Positions 1 to 13,641 are shown, numbered from the stretch's first letter. The stretch: 64,000 bases of DNA from Theropithecus gelada (GCF_003255815.1 NC_037681.1:67703438-67767437); one strand, 5' to 3'. Translations and numbers: made by a program. Notes: generated from the letters alone by a model not told the origin.

Positions 1-101
1 GCGTGACGCAGCCACTGGTTAACTATGCCATCACCCGAGGTTATCAGTCTCTGGGCTCCGCTTCCTTATCTTAGATGGGGATACCTAAAAAGAAGTTGTG
101 A

Positions 102-1126
<1,025 letters not shown>

Positions 1127-1134
1127 AAGCATGA

Positions 1135-1300
1135 GCTGAGTGTGGTGGTGAGTGCCTGGAGTCCCTGCTATTCGGGAGGCCGAGGCAGGAGGATTGCTGG
1201 AGCCCGGGAACTTGAGGCTGTAATGTGCTATGATCACACCTGTGAATGGCTACTACACTCCAACCTAGCAACACAGACTCCATCTCTAAAATTTAAAAAA
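1135..1300 (+). mobile_element. Alu right-arm monomer (FRAM-like)
   Basis: Only right-monomer sequence is present (GTGGTGGTGAGTGCCTGGAGTCCC through ACACTCCAACC) plus a short A-rich tail. It is flanked by the 8-bp direct repeat aagcatga (1127-1134 and 1299-1306), so it probably inserted as a monomer and is not a remnant of a full Alu. Confidence 0.75.
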
Positions 1301-1306
1301 GCATGA

Positions 1307-1521
1307 TGTAAACAGGAGTTTGAATCCTATGTTTGTTGCCTAACCTTGGCAAATGTACTTACGCTCTCTGTGACTCAGTTTTATCACCTGTAAGATGGGA
1401 ATAATAGCAATAATATGCCTAATAGAGTTTTTGTGAGAATTATATGAGATTATCTGCATACAATGGGCTTAGCAGAGGGCCTGGCACTTGGTAAGTGCTA
1501 AAAAAAAAAAAAAAAAAAAAA
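1307..1521 (+). mobile_element. MIR SINE with (A)22 run
   Basis: MIR core is clear: 'tgactcagttttatcacctgtaagatggg' region, 'tgtgagaattatatgagatta', and 'ggcctggcacttggtaagtgc'. The 3' end runs into a 22-base A homopolymer at 1500-1521, an expansion of the short A stretch MIR normally has there. Confidence 0.8.
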
Positions 1522-2215
1522 TTGTCATTGTCAAGAATGTTATCACTATACCCATCTTTTTCCATCTGGTTACTCTTCTCCCAGCTCCAACAGAGCAATG
1601 GTCCCTGGGAGACTAAGAGATAATAACTCACTATCTACTTCTGGGAGGGTAATAAACACACCCAAGTAGCTCACATTAACCCAGACTCCGATCAGCTCTT
1701 GCAGATCAGCTCTCGCAGCCCGGCAGAGGCCAGAGGCTGCTGGAGGCAAAGGGCAGAAGCAGGGGAGAGCCAAGTGGCTGGGGCCAGATGGACTTTGAGC
1801 GGACGGACTGCAGAACAGTGCCAGTGGCTTCTTTGGGCAGCACTTTGGGTACTCTTTGACATAGGCTCGGAGAAGCTGGACATAACTAAACACCCCTTTA
1901 TAGAAGGCAAAATAGTTGGAGGAGAGCCTCCATCTATGTTTTGAAAACCCACCACCACTCCTAGGAAATACAATCTGCTGATGTTAGAAAGCAGATGTGT
2001 AGCAGAAGAGAGGGTAACACTAAGGGAACAGGCCAGCTGGGCCCCAAGAGGGTTCCCAAGGCCATAGCATGCCTTGGTGAATTCTTCTAGGTCTGGGACT
2101 ACCCTGTATCAGGCTCCAGAATTTAATGTGGTCAACAGGCTGAGGGTAGATTTCCCTGTTAGGGATAGACTAATATTAACGAAGATCATGAAACATTAAT
2201 ATGTAGACCAGAATA
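1522..2215. other. Unique sequence, nothing recognised
   Basis: No repeat or coding signal was identified. A pyrimidine-rich patch closes the interval and continues to 2268. Confidence 0.4.
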
Positions 2216-2268
2216 CTAATTCTTTCTCTCCTTTTCTCGCTCTTTCTCTTCCTCTCTCTCTTTTCCTT
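2216..2268. repeat. CT-rich low-complexity tract
   Basis: About 50 bases almost entirely C and T (ttctttctctccttttctcgctc pattern). It adjoins the 3' tail of the reverse L2. Confidence 0.7.
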
Positions 2269-2560
2269 ATATTTACCGAATACCTACTATGTGCTAGGTA
2301 GCTATAAATAAAAGTGTCTACCCTAATAGAGCATGCATTCTAGTTGGGGAGATTAAAACATGGCCATCTATGTAAATAACAGCAGAGAATGATTAGCACC
2401 AGGAAGGCCACGCAGCAGGGGTAGGCAGGGCTTGTGAGGAAGGGGCACACTCGGCCAAGGTAAGGCCTCTCTGAGGCCTTTGAGCCAGGATGGAGGAAGG
2501 CATTCCAGGCAAGCCATCTTGTGAAACAACTGCCCAGCAGCCCGGGATCCCAGGCCTCCG
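2269..2560 (-). mobile_element. L2 LINE 3' fragment
   Basis: Read on the plus strand it is the reverse of the L2 3' end: 'cctactatgtgctagg', 'gagcatgcattctagttggggaga', then 'aaggcctctctgagg' and 'gcattccaggcaagcc'. The inner boundary is diffuse. Confidence 0.75.
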
Positions 2561-2837
2561 GGAGTCTGCACACCTTTTCCTGGCAGGCTCCCAGTGCAGG
2601 GAGATGAGCTATAGTCAGAACAAGGACCCAAGCAAGCAAGGAATTAATCTCAGGTACTGACCGGTCCATGGAGGTCTGCAGTGGCCTCTCACCAGCCCAG
2701 CTCTCACCCTGCCCAAGGCCAGGATGTTTGCGGATCTAGGCTGCTCCCCACAGTAGTGCTGGAGGAGCTGTCCCGTTGTCCCTTCATCTACACATCCTTT
2801 CCCCAGATTAGTTAATGCAACTTAGTGGGCTGCCATT

Positions 2838-3015
2838 ACGTTTTGCTTGGGTAAAATATCCAAATTGTTTAACCTCTCTGCACATGTTTTCTCATCTACA
2901 AAATAAGGATGAGAGCTAGCTTGCAAGGCCCTGGGGTGGAGATGAAGATTCGGCGAAGAAGTTAAGTTACGTAAAGCTATCATGCTTATCTACAAAATAG
3001 CTGGCATTCCATAGA
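2838..3015 (+). mobile_element. MIR SINE (diverged)
   Basis: 'ttgtttaacctctctgcacatgttttctcatctacaaaataaggatgag' matches the MIR core in pattern, followed by degraded sequence. Some family uncertainty. Confidence 0.5.
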
Positions 3016-3099
3016 CAGTTAGTTTTAATTGCTGTATTCATATTATATTGATTATTCTGCCCCAGCCTGTGAGCCGTGTCAATTCTTAGAGGAACAGCA

Positions 3100-3320
3100 A
3101 TAGAGCATAGGAATGACTCATAGAACATGGGCTCTGAGCACACAAACAAGCTGTGTAACTCAAGTTATTTAAACTCTCTCTGCCTCATTTGCCTCATCTG
3201 CATACTGGGGGGGTTACTAATAGACCCCACCTCATGGAGTTTGGGAGGATTAAATGGGTTCATCCATATAAAGCTGTTAGAACAGCGTCTGGTGCCTGGT
3301 AAGGGCCCAGATGTCCACTG
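3100..3320 (+). mobile_element. MIR SINE
   Basis: Nearly full-length MIR: 'gaacatgggctctgag', 'agctgtgtaactcaag', 'cctcatttgcctcatctgcatactggg', 'aggattaaatgggttcat' and 'gtctggtgcctggtaag' occur in consensus order. Confidence 0.8.
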
Positions 3321-3327
3321 CTATCAT

Positions 3328-3822
3328 GTACTGCAGTATATTGTTTCCAAAGATGGCTGCAACAATTCGTCCCATTGAAATATGAAGAGACAGAGTCTGT
3401 TTCCTTCCCCTTGAATCTTGGCTGGCCTATGACTTGTGGAAGAAGTGATGTTCTGGGACTTCTGGGCCATAAGAGTCCTTGTAGCTTCCATTTTTACCCT
3501 CTAGAAAACCAGCTTCCACATAAAGAAATCTGAGCTAACTTGCTAGAGAGCCCACATGGAGAGACTGAAACCCCAGAGGATGAGAAACCACTTGAAAAAG
3601 AGCGAAGGTACCCAGTGGACAGCCAGCACCCACCGCCAGATGTGAATGAGGCTGTCTTGCATTCCTAAGATGCTGCAGCTGACATGAGGTGAAGCAAAGA
3701 TGCATGTCCTAGCTGAGCCTGGCCAAGCTCCTGACTCATGGAATCCTGAAAAAGAAATGGTTGTCATTTTATGTCCTTACGTGTTGGAGTGGCTTGTTAC
3801 ACAGCAATAGGTTACTGAAATA
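3328..3822 (+). mobile_element. MLT1-type LTR (ERVL-MaLR)
   Basis: Consensus-order landmarks: 'aaagatggctgcaacaattc', 'cttggctggcctatgacttgtgg', 'gtgatgttctgggacttctgggcc', 'tgctagagagcccacatggaga', and the 3' 'ttgttacacagcaataggttactgaaa'. An old noncoding LTR; no viral gene sequence adjoins it. A second LTR of the same class follows at 4254. Confidence 0.75.
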
Positions 3823-3892
3823 TATATGTACAAACATACATATACACACATATAAAATACATAAATACATAACATACACACATATACACATG
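3823..3892. repeat. AT/CA-rich simple repeat
   Basis: Alternating purine-pyrimidine tract of tatatgta, catacata and cacacata units directly after the LTR 3' end. Confidence 0.8.
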
Positions 3893-4189
3893 ACTTCACC
3901 CATTATGTGTTGATTTTCTAGTTTCATTCTCATAGGCTAACCTATGGCATCTTGGCATCTCTTTAACATCCTACCTATATAATCAACCAGAGGGAGTTAA
4001 GTCAAAGGGTAAAATAATCCAGAAACAATGAAAAGTCATAGTCTCTACTGTTGGGATGCTTACAGTTAAAATGACTAAGGTACCATGAAACATAGATTTT
4101 AAAGCCCTCACATTTGCATAAAGTTTTGGACTTTCAAGGAACTATCAGAAACCATATGATTTTCCTTCAAAGCATCTAAAAGCGAATAG

Positions 4190-4253
4190 TTAACACTTTG
4201 CTGAATATTTTTTAAGTGCCAGGCACTAATCTAAGCACTTTACATGTAATGCA
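4190..4253 (-). mobile_element. MIR SINE fragment
   Basis: 'agtgccaggcactaatctaagcactttacatgtaat' is the reversed MIR 3' end. It stops where the second MLT1-type LTR begins. Confidence 0.65.
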
Positions 4254-4773
4254 TAGTGTGGCAAGTTGTATTTTCTGCAGATGGCTGCCATGATATTTCC
4301 CATCCTACATGCTCTTCCTGCACCATGATGTTGGCACTCCACCCATCGAGTGGTGGGATCTATGTTCCCTCTTTTCGAACCTAGGTTGGGCTTTGTGACT
4401 GCATTGGCCAACAGAATATGTCAGAAGTGAAGCTATGTGACTTCCAAGGCTGGATCATAAAAATGCCATGCACTTCCGCCTAGCTCTCTTTTAGAAACTA
4501 GCCTCCATGCTGGGAGAAAGCACAAGTCACATAGAAAGATCACATTGTAGATGTTTTGGCTGACAACCAGCATCAACCACCACACGTGCGAGTGAGCAAG
4601 CCTTCGAGATGATTCTGGCTCTAGCCCCAGCCATTGTCTGACCACCATTGCATGAGAAACCCTGAACAAGAACCACCTACTTGGGTCCAGTCAATTCCCA
4701 TTAAATGACTGTCATTGTTTTAAGTCACTGAATTTTGAGATGATTTTTTATACAGCAATAAATAACTGGGACA
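4254..4773 (+). mobile_element. MLT1-type LTR (second copy)
   Basis: 'cagatggctgccatgatatttccc', 'ggttgggctttgtgactgcattggcc', 'gtcagaagtgaagctatgtgac', 'tgtcattgttttaagtcactgaattttgagatg' and 'acagcaataaataactgg' follow MLT1 order. It has the same orientation as 3328-3822 but is well diverged from it. Confidence 0.75.
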
Positions 4774-4784
4774 CACGGTTACTT

Positions 4785-5240
<456 letters not shown>

Positions 5241-5261
5241 TGGCATTGCTCTTATGAGCTG

Positions 5262-5375
5262 CTGGATAAGGTCAGTAAGGCAGGCATTCTTATTTTGTAG
5301 ATAAGGAAAACTAAGCCCAGAGAGGTTAAGTGACTTGTCTGAAGTCACACATCCAATAGCTGTCAGAGGTAGCTT
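5262..5375 (-). mobile_element. MIR SINE fragment
   Basis: 'ttattttgtagataaggaaaactaagcccagagaggttaagtgacttgtctgaagtcacac' is the reversed MIR core. Confidence 0.8.
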
Positions 5376-5443
5376 AATACCACCCACTGTGGGGATTAAG
5401 TTTCAATAGGAATTTCGGAGTGGACACATTCAAACCGTAGTAT
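5376..5443 (-). mobile_element. MST/MLT1A-like LTR fragment
   Basis: 'aataccacccactgtggggattaagtttcaa' and 'cggagtggacacattcaaaccgtag' are the reverse of the 5' end shared by MST and related MaLR LTRs. Short and diverged. Confidence 0.5.
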
Positions 5444-5989
5444 GGTCCAAAGCAACAGGCTGGTCCCAGGAAGAGATCTCTGTTCCCAGAGCAAACTCTC
5501 TGAAGGGGAAGGCAGCTGCAACATTGATGAGAGAAGATGACGTGACTCCTCCTGTCTTGGAAACAGATTGCAGACCAGCAGAGGGGAGAAATGTTCTCCA
5601 TGTTCTCCTTTATCCCCTTTCTTCCAGCCTTCCCAAATTTGACAGTCTCCATTTTGTTACCAATGGAGGGAAAAATGATAACTAAGATTTCTCTTGAATC
5701 TTGGCAACAGAGCTCAGGCTTTTATTAGCATGCAGTAAAAATGACATTAACCTCAATAACAAATAAATTAAATCCTGGTTGGCTCAGAGTTTAACATCTT
5801 GGCCTTTCTAAGTTAACTTACCAAGTGATTTACTTCCTTAGTGCCTTTAACCCGATATCCTCAGTAGCTGGCCTTCTTGTGGATGCCACTTATCTTACCT
5901 TATAGCTGTGTCCTTAGGATCTAGTGTGAGTACAAATCCCAGACAAACCTGAAAATGGGCTTTCGAAACAAGCCATAAGGAGTAAATGT
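5444..5989. other. Unique sequence with an L2-like patch
   Basis: No clear repeat, except that 5901-5934 closely resembles the L2 segment at 4864-4897 (see findings). Confidence 0.4.
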
Positions 5990-6285
5990 GGCCAGGTGCC
6001 GTGGCTTATGCCTGTAATTTCAGCACTTTGGGAGTCCAAGGCAGGAGGATCCTTTGAACCTAGGAGTTCGAGACCAGTTTAGACAACATGGTGAAACCCT
6101 GTCTCTACAAAAAATTTAAAAAATTAGCCAGGCATAGTGGCATGCACTTGGAATCCCAGCTACTCAGGAGGCTGGGGCGGGAGGATCACCTGAGCCCAAG
6201 AGATTAAGGCTGCAGCGAGCCATGGTGGTGCCACTGCACTCCAGCCTGGGCGACAGAGGGGGACCCTGTTTTAAAAAGTTAAAAA
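5990..6285 (+). mobile_element. Alu SINE (AluJ-like)
   Basis: Diverged full-length Alu ending in 'ttttaaaaagttaaaaaag'. 'gaggatcacctgagcccaagag' and 'ttaaggctgcagcgagcc' are AluJ-type variants. Flanks share 'agtaaa-atgt'. Confidence 0.9.
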
Positions 6286-7299
6286 AGTAAACATGTTTTA
6301 GGCATGTTTTAGAGGCAGCTTGGGAGATAAGGGCCCTGAAGTATGCAGAGGACTGGCAGGCCAACCCTGATTATGAGTGTGTACCAGTCCTCTAAATTAC
6401 TAGAAGCCTAAATTTCCCCATCTGTCCAAAAGGGAATAGTGTCACATTAGCATGCAGGACTTCTCCCTAAAAATAAAATTCTATACTAGAACATTTAACT
6501 TTACTCCATAAGTACTTACTACTTTCCAAGAACAAATTGAGGTAACAGATCCCCTGTGGAATGCAAAATATAGCCTCTGTTCTAAGGACTTCCCCTCTAC
6601 TAAGGGAGATGAGTCTTACACATATAGAACAGCAGCCCATGGAGATGCCTTCATCAACCATCCCCTTCCCTTTAGTCAGATTTTATTTTTTATAGTAACT
6701 GCTGTGGTCAGGATGTGGGTGAGGGACTTAAAAATATTAGGGGAATGGAGAAAATGAAGGAAAGGAGGACAAAGAATAAAGGAATAAAAATGAAATTGGT
6801 TCCTACATGTAGTCCAAGAGTTTCCTGGTATTCTGAGGAAATGGAGGTTCTCCTCCCACCAGTACTATACCTTGACCTTCCTGGGGTCCTCCAGGCTGAC
6901 TGAGACTCCTCAGCCACAAAACCCAGGATGGAAGCTGCAGAACTAAATGTGATAAGTCAGTCCAGAACAGCCCATGGAGGGCGGTTTATATGAATTTATA
7001 AGTGAATCACCTAGCTGCTCTCCCCATCTCCTGTAGTATCCCAGCCTCAGGGCTGGATCATGCATCAAGGTTTGGTCAGGGCAGGTGACCCAAAGGCTAT
7101 AAGAGTCTTGCTGCTCCTCTCCTAGCTTCTGGGACCACTTACTGACTGATACAATATTAGAGATCAAAATGCCTCCCCCAAGGAACACCCCACTCTGATT
7201 CGACTGCCATTGGATTCCAGCCTCCTTTGTGCATTACCTTTTGTTTGAGCCTTTCATAAGTGATGACAGTGATTTGGGTTCACATACCCCCTTTTCTGA
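6286..7299. other. Unique sequence, nothing recognised
   Basis: A possible very degraded MIR lies near 6385-6440 ('cctaaatttccccatctgtccaaaagggaata'). Otherwise no repeat or coding signal was identified. Confidence 0.4.
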
Positions 7300-7405
7300 G
7301 GAAATATTTCTCAAGCACTTACTATATGCTTGAAAGAACATACTGTTCTAAGTTCTTTACATGAATTATTTCAGTGCTATAACTGCTATTATTATCTCCA
7401 TGTTA
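7300..7405 (-). mobile_element. MIR SINE 3' half
   Basis: 'caagcacttactatatgctt', 'tgttctaagttctttacatgaattatttc' and 'tattattatctccatgttacagatgagg' read as reversed MIR. It continues into the left arm of the inverted repeat at 7406. Confidence 0.7.
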
Positions 7406-7567
7406 CAGATGAGGAAGCTAAAAAATTCTAGTGCAGTTGCTATGTATAATAAAATGCTCCAAAGAGATGTTTTGAAGACTATTGAAGGAATTGAGGAGAT
7501 TGGAAGGCCAAGATCTGAACAAATGTTTGGCCACACAGTAAATACATGGCAAGCTGGCAGGATGTCC
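7406..7567. repeat. Inverted repeat, left arm
   Basis: The reverse complement of 7749-7911 aligns co-linearly with this arm (162 versus 163 bp). Over the 94 bp furthest from the MIR core I count about 76 identities by eye. The arm starts in MIR-like 'cagatgagg' and ends 'gatgtcc'. Confidence 0.8.
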
Positions 7568-7624
7568 TTTTTCTCTAGCTAAACAGAAATTGAGCCAAGG
7601 GAAGGGCTATCCAGAAAGAATATT

Positions 7625-7748
7625 GGATTGGGAGTTGTGGAACGTGGGACACAAGGTCTGAACTTGTCACTGATCAATAGACCTTGAACAGTTACCTCTC
7701 CGGGCCTAGGTTTCCTATCAGTGAAACAGGGGCTGGGGGGCTGGCTCT
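7625..7748 (+). mobile_element. MIR SINE
   Basis: 'gtctgaacttgtcactgatcaatagaccttgaacagttacctctccgggcctaggtttcctatcagtgaaacagg' follows MIR order. It occupies the spacer of the inverted repeat. Confidence 0.7.
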
Positions 7749-7911
7749 GGACACCCAGGCAGCTTGCCACATATTTACTGTATGGCCAAACACTTGCTCA
7801 GGTCTTGCCCTTACAATCTTTACAACTCCTTCAGTGGTCTTAAGGATGCTGCTTTTTACCCATTTCACTACAGAAAGTAACGGCACCAGAAATGTTCAGT
7901 GTCCTCATCTG
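7749..7911. repeat. Inverted repeat, right arm
   Basis: Partner of 7406-7567. It ends in 'cctcatctg', the plus-sense MIR core motif, so both arms carry a MIR edge joined to the same non-MIR-like segment. Confidence 0.8.
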
Positions 7912-8637
7912 CAGTAAGGGTCAGTGTAATGACCTAGGGTTCAATGAGGCCACTAGTTAGTGGCCCTGGGTTCTACAGAGCAGCTGGAGGTGGCGTTCCT
8001 GGGAAATGAGCTGGCAGTTGCTACAGTTGGGCTCTTTCCCTGAACAGCTGGTGTGGAGAGCAAGGAGGGGGTGGGGGACAGGATAACCTCTGAGTCTCTG
8101 GCCAACTGCAATGTCTATTAAGGGCGGCCCAGATGGCTGCTAGCCAATAACCCATGCCTGTGTGCTTTGCAAGTTGTAGTCTCTCCTTTTGAAGGTCTCT
8201 CTCCAGAAGATGGGGAAGGAAGTTTGTCTCAGTCCACTTCTGCACCTGTCCACCTGAGCTGGGCTTTAGCCTGAGCCTCTGCCTCTGTGTGGATCCCATG
8301 CGTATCCTCCTTCCCAAGGTCAATGTTTGGCCCCTCACATGGGCTCCAGGACCACAGTGCTTTCTTGAGCAGGCTTTGGGTGGTGATGGTGGGTGGTGGG
8401 CTCAGGGAAGATCACACTCCCTTTCTTCATACTCTGTTCCAAGCACAGATACAGGATCTCTTATTTTCCCAAGATTGTAAGGTTAATACCTTCAAGGCTG
8501 AAGTTATTGGGGCTGGCAAAAGAGTTATAATTACAGGGGAAAAAAAATAAAAACAGTTAAGTTGGAGGTTGCCTATGAACTCTCTTGGAGTCCACTGGCC
8601 CATGGCCCGGGGTGCCCTGCTTGCCTTTTCCCTCCAG
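7912..8637. other. Unique sequence
   Basis: No repeat was recognised. It leads into the acceptor of the candidate exon at 8638. Confidence 0.4.
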
Positions 8638-8750
8638 GCCTGCCAGGCCTGCCATCTGATGGCAGAGCTCACTTAACTCCACAGAGAGGAAGGCCTTCAG
8701 CCAGATCTCTCCTATCTGGAGTCCAGGTCCCAACTTTCTGTTTTACCCAG
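8638..8750 (+). other. Candidate exon (113 bp), unproven
   Basis: The acceptor 'cttgccttttccctccag' ends at 8637, and the donor 'acccag|gtaagagg' (CAG|GTAAGA, near-perfect consensus) starts at 8751. One plus-strand frame is open across the interval and beyond; its peptide is Pro/Gly/Arg/Ser-rich and not recognised. This is the best-formed splice-bounded interval in the window. With no clear partner exon, a noncoding-RNA exon is as likely as a coding one. Confidence 0.35.
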
Positions 8751-8984
8751 GTAAGAGGAAGTCTCCCCTCTTCCTGGGTGGCTGGGGTAGCTCTGTCTGC
8801 CACTAACCACAGGACAGTCATTTATATTAGCTTACATAGTCATTTATTTCCTCTTGTCTCAACCTGTCCATTCCAGAATCAGCTCTGAGGATTTCCTCTG
8901 CATAACGAAAAAGTCCATTGTTTTTCCCAAAACAAAAAGCAGTCCTTTCCCTTAGGTGGATTTTCCTGCTTCCTCTTGCTAAAC

Positions 8985-9880
8985 AATAAACAGCTGAAGC
9001 TTTGGAATAGCTGTGTACCTTGCTTCAAGCCTTCAAGCTTGCAAGGGTTTCAGAGTCTGACATGAGAGCACCCCACTACATAAGTAATAATCAGACATGT
9101 ACAACCATATATGAGCCAGTCACAGATGGAGGCAGAAGGTGCCAGTCAGCCTTCAGAAGTAGGTCCTTCCAAGAGTCAAGGTTTTAAACTAAGCATATGA
9201 TTAGAATGGCCTTCCAGTCTTTAGTACATGATTTCATCAATCAGCAAGACCAAATTACCCGTGTTTATTTAGGGAAAAAAAAAAAAAGGCAATGACCTAT
9301 GAATAAACAGCACTTGACTTTGAAAATTGCTACATTAAATACCCAGCTCCTCTGCACGATTACAACAGCCTCCGGAGCTCTTCCAAATTGTCACCTAGGA
9401 TGAATATGACAGCAAACAATGCTTTAAAAGTAAGTAATCTGCTCTATAATTATTTTAGTGGCTGCAGCCGCCAACCAGCAGGATCACTTATGAAAAAGGA
9501 TGCAGTTGTTCCTTATTAAAAATGCATGAATATACAGTCTCTTGATTGTGGAAATAATCATCAGACTATCTAACAAGACTTAGCCACAGAAGAATTAATT
9601 AGGGTGAAATTGATTAAGGAGAAGAGGGTAAAAATCTATCTGTGATGATTCAGGCTCCAATTAAACTCAAGCATTAATTCTCGTATTCTTTTCAAATTAA
9701 GAGACTCATCTAAATGTTCCTCATTAATATTCCAATATATCCCACCCTCCTTTAACCGGAGAGAAATGCAGACATTTCCAATGAAAGCAAAAGATCTATT
9801 CTTGTTGACTCTAAAGCGTCTTCTATCTTAAGGATTTCAGGAGATTGGAGTTTTTAAAATTATTTTAAATAAAAGATGGG
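8985..9880. promoter_or_regulatory. Repeat-free AT-rich block, candidate conserved noncoding element
   Basis: About 0.9 kb with no recognisable transposon, dense in TAAT-core motifs: 'tataattatttta' (9445-9457), 'agaattaattaggg', 'gaaattgattaag', 'ccaattaaactc', 'gcattaattctcg' and 'cattaatattcc' between 9580 and 9735. Such composition in an otherwise repeat-dense window is typical of developmental enhancers. Inferred from composition only. Confidence 0.35.
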
Positions 9881-11555
9881 AGGGGGTGGGTTGTGAAATC
9901 ACCAAATTCATTCTGGTCTTGAGCACTGAAGATTTTGTTCTGAGATTTCTCAAAAGCTTAAGGAAGCATACAACACAAATAATTATGTGACAGCCTCTTG
10001 AATTCTCTTTGTCTCGTGGTTATCTGCTCCGGTACAGATAAGAGAAGCTTGAAGGGGTCATATATTCCATCCCTTGCCTTGAGACAGAGCTGTACCAAAC
10101 CAGAGACCCATATGTAATTATCTACCATCTCCTGAGAGGCCTCCGGGGACCAGGACTCCACTCCCTTGGTAACAGGATCGAGATCAGGCAGCTAATATAT
10201 TCCCAGCTCAGAGCTCTTCCTCCCCCTCCTCCTCCTGCAGCCATTTGAAAGATGGGAGGAGAAACTTCCCCACACCATTGATTTTTCTTTCACTTTTCCT
10301 CCATTAGGAGCCCACTGTGGTTTCTGGCTCTTTGTGTCCAGACTATGCTTATAATTCACAGGTCACTGACCTTTCCTTGTTCCTCCAATGACTGCTATCT
10401 TGGTAGCTCTTCTTCCATCTGCTGCCTTGGGTTTTCTCCTGTGGACGTTAAGGTTGGGTACTTCCTTTGAGCGAGGACAGGCAGCTCAGGGCCAAGAAGC
10501 ATCCCGAGGGCTGGGAGCCTCCTCTGCTCGGGGTGCTGCCACCCAGCAGCAGCTCCCACCCAGCATCACCAGCGTTATCAGCGAAATGGGGGAGATAGGA
10601 GTAAAGAAGCAATTCCAAGCCCTTTGTTTTGCCTTGTATTATCTTGTTTTCTCTTTACCACCCTGAGAGTGGTCATGGTTCCCATTTTACTGCGGAGTCT
10701 GAACTGTTCACAGAGGCCTCCAAGCAGGACTATGAGAACAGGAAGCAGAATTTAGTCTGCCTTGGGGAGTCCAGCCAGGCCATCCCCAAAAATTTACCGG
10801 GCAGCCGACAGAGGAGAGGACACTCCAGGCAGAGGGAACTGCATTAAGGGATCTGGGAACAGCATGAATGCGGCAGCTTCATCTTCCTGAGCCTACAAGG
10901 GATGTCCCATTTACATTTATGAGAAAATATCCATGGCGTCCCCTCTCCACACAGCCCTTCTTGCTGGTCTCAACTGCTTCAAGCATAGGTGGGCAGATGT
11001 CTGTGGTGGGAGGATCTGGGGTAGATAGGCCACCATGGAGTTGTGGGACTAAAGTCACTGAGAGCCTCAGGAAGGAGTCCAGACATTCCCGTCCTTCCTT
11101 AAGCTTCATCCTTCCGGGGTGCAGCCATATGACCCTACATCCTGCTCTACCGCCTGCACCTCTATCCCCATGTTCACCATACATGACTTTGAATGCTAAG
11201 GGAGGAATATGGAGAGGCGACAGAGGCCTGTCTCTTCTCTCAGGAAGCTCCTTCACTTCTATGTAAATTTATGGATGCAAATTGTTATGTGGGGGCAGAG
11301 ACCCTGAAGCAACCAAGCCTCAAATGCAAATAATTATGGTGGCGGGGGCGGGGGGTCACCCAAACTCCACCCATCCACTGAGCCTAGGATCCCAGCCTCA
11401 ACCAAAATATCCCATGCCCTGCACACACAGCCATGGCCAATCTTCTTCTTCTCCTTCCCTCCTGCCTTTTTTTACTCGATTTGTCTCCCATCTGTTCCTC
11501 TATTCCGTTATTAGCAAATTGGTTCTCAGGATCTACCTGGGACTTTAATATTGTC
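9881..11555. other. Mostly unique sequence
   Basis: No strong repeat. A weak reversed MIR-like patch lies near 10620-10740 ('ggttcccattttactgcggagtctgaact'). Several short open frames exist, but none shows recognisable protein features. Confidence 0.4.
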
Positions 11556-11559
11556 CTTG

Positions 11560-12010
11560 GTATTAAGGAGGGTGCAAGAGAGAAGCGTGTGATTCCTGCC
11601 CTAGAGAATGTCACAGGTTGCAGGAGGATGCCATTAACTCAATCAAAGCAAGTGAAAAACCACAATGAATAGTATATCATAAAGATTAAACTGAGTACCA
11701 CCAATTTAATGTCGAGTGAAATCAAGAGAAGGAGGGAACCCCTGGGAGGGAGGCTGGGGTGATCAGAAAGGCTGCTGGGAGCAGGTGGGACTTGAATTAG
11801 GTCTTGAAGCTGAGTTGGCATCACATGGATTAAGAAGAGATAGGAAAGATGCCAGTGAAGGGCAGGCCTGAGCAGACACAGGCTGGAAGGCACATCAAGG
11901 AACCTTCAGCCTGGTTGGAGGGGAAGGTACTTGTTGAGAAGTAAGGAAAGCCAAACTTTGCAAGACCTTGAATGCTAGATTTAGGAATTAGGATTTTAGT
12001 CTAGACTGTT
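11560..12010 (-). mobile_element. L2 LINE fragment
   Basis: 'gagcaggtgggacttgaattaggtcttgaagctgagttgg' and 'tttgcaagaccttgaatgctagatttagg' match the reversed L2 3' region in order. Boundaries approximate. Confidence 0.65.
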
Positions 12011-12051
12011 GGTTCCAAAACTGTAGTGTGCTGCAGAGGAATGCTGGTTAA

Positions 12052-13327
<1,276 letters not shown>

Positions 13328-13343
13328 AGCTGTAGGTTCCTTT

Positions 13344-13641
13344 ATTTTTATTTTATTTTTGAGATGGAGTCTTGCTCTGTTATCTGAGATGGAGCGCACT
13401 GGTATGATCTTGGCTCACTGCAACCTCCGCCACCCACGTTCAAGCGATTCTCCTGCCTTAGCCTCCCGAGTAGCTGGGATTACAGGCATGCACCACCATG
13501 CCAGGCTCATTTTTATATTTTTAGTAAAGACGGGGTTTACCATGTTGGCCAGGCTGGTTTCAAACTCTTAACTTCAAGTGATCTGCCCACCTCAGCCTCC
13601 CAAAGTGTTGGGATTACAGGCATTAGCCACCACGCCTGGCC
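13344..13641 (-). mobile_element. Alu SINE (AluS-like)
   Basis: Full-length reverse Alu with a T-rich head. Target duplications agctgtaggttccttt (13328-13343) and agctctaggttccttt follow immediately at its other end. Confidence 0.95.

Noticed and set aside
3328..4773. Provirus bounded by the two LTRs
   Set aside because: Only 430 bp between them, no retroviral gene sequence, and the LTRs are too different to be a pair.
10388..10666. Small frame starting with a hydrophobic stretch that looks like a signal peptide
   Set aside because: Single frame in unique sequence with no family resemblance, no splice context and an MIR-like 3' end.
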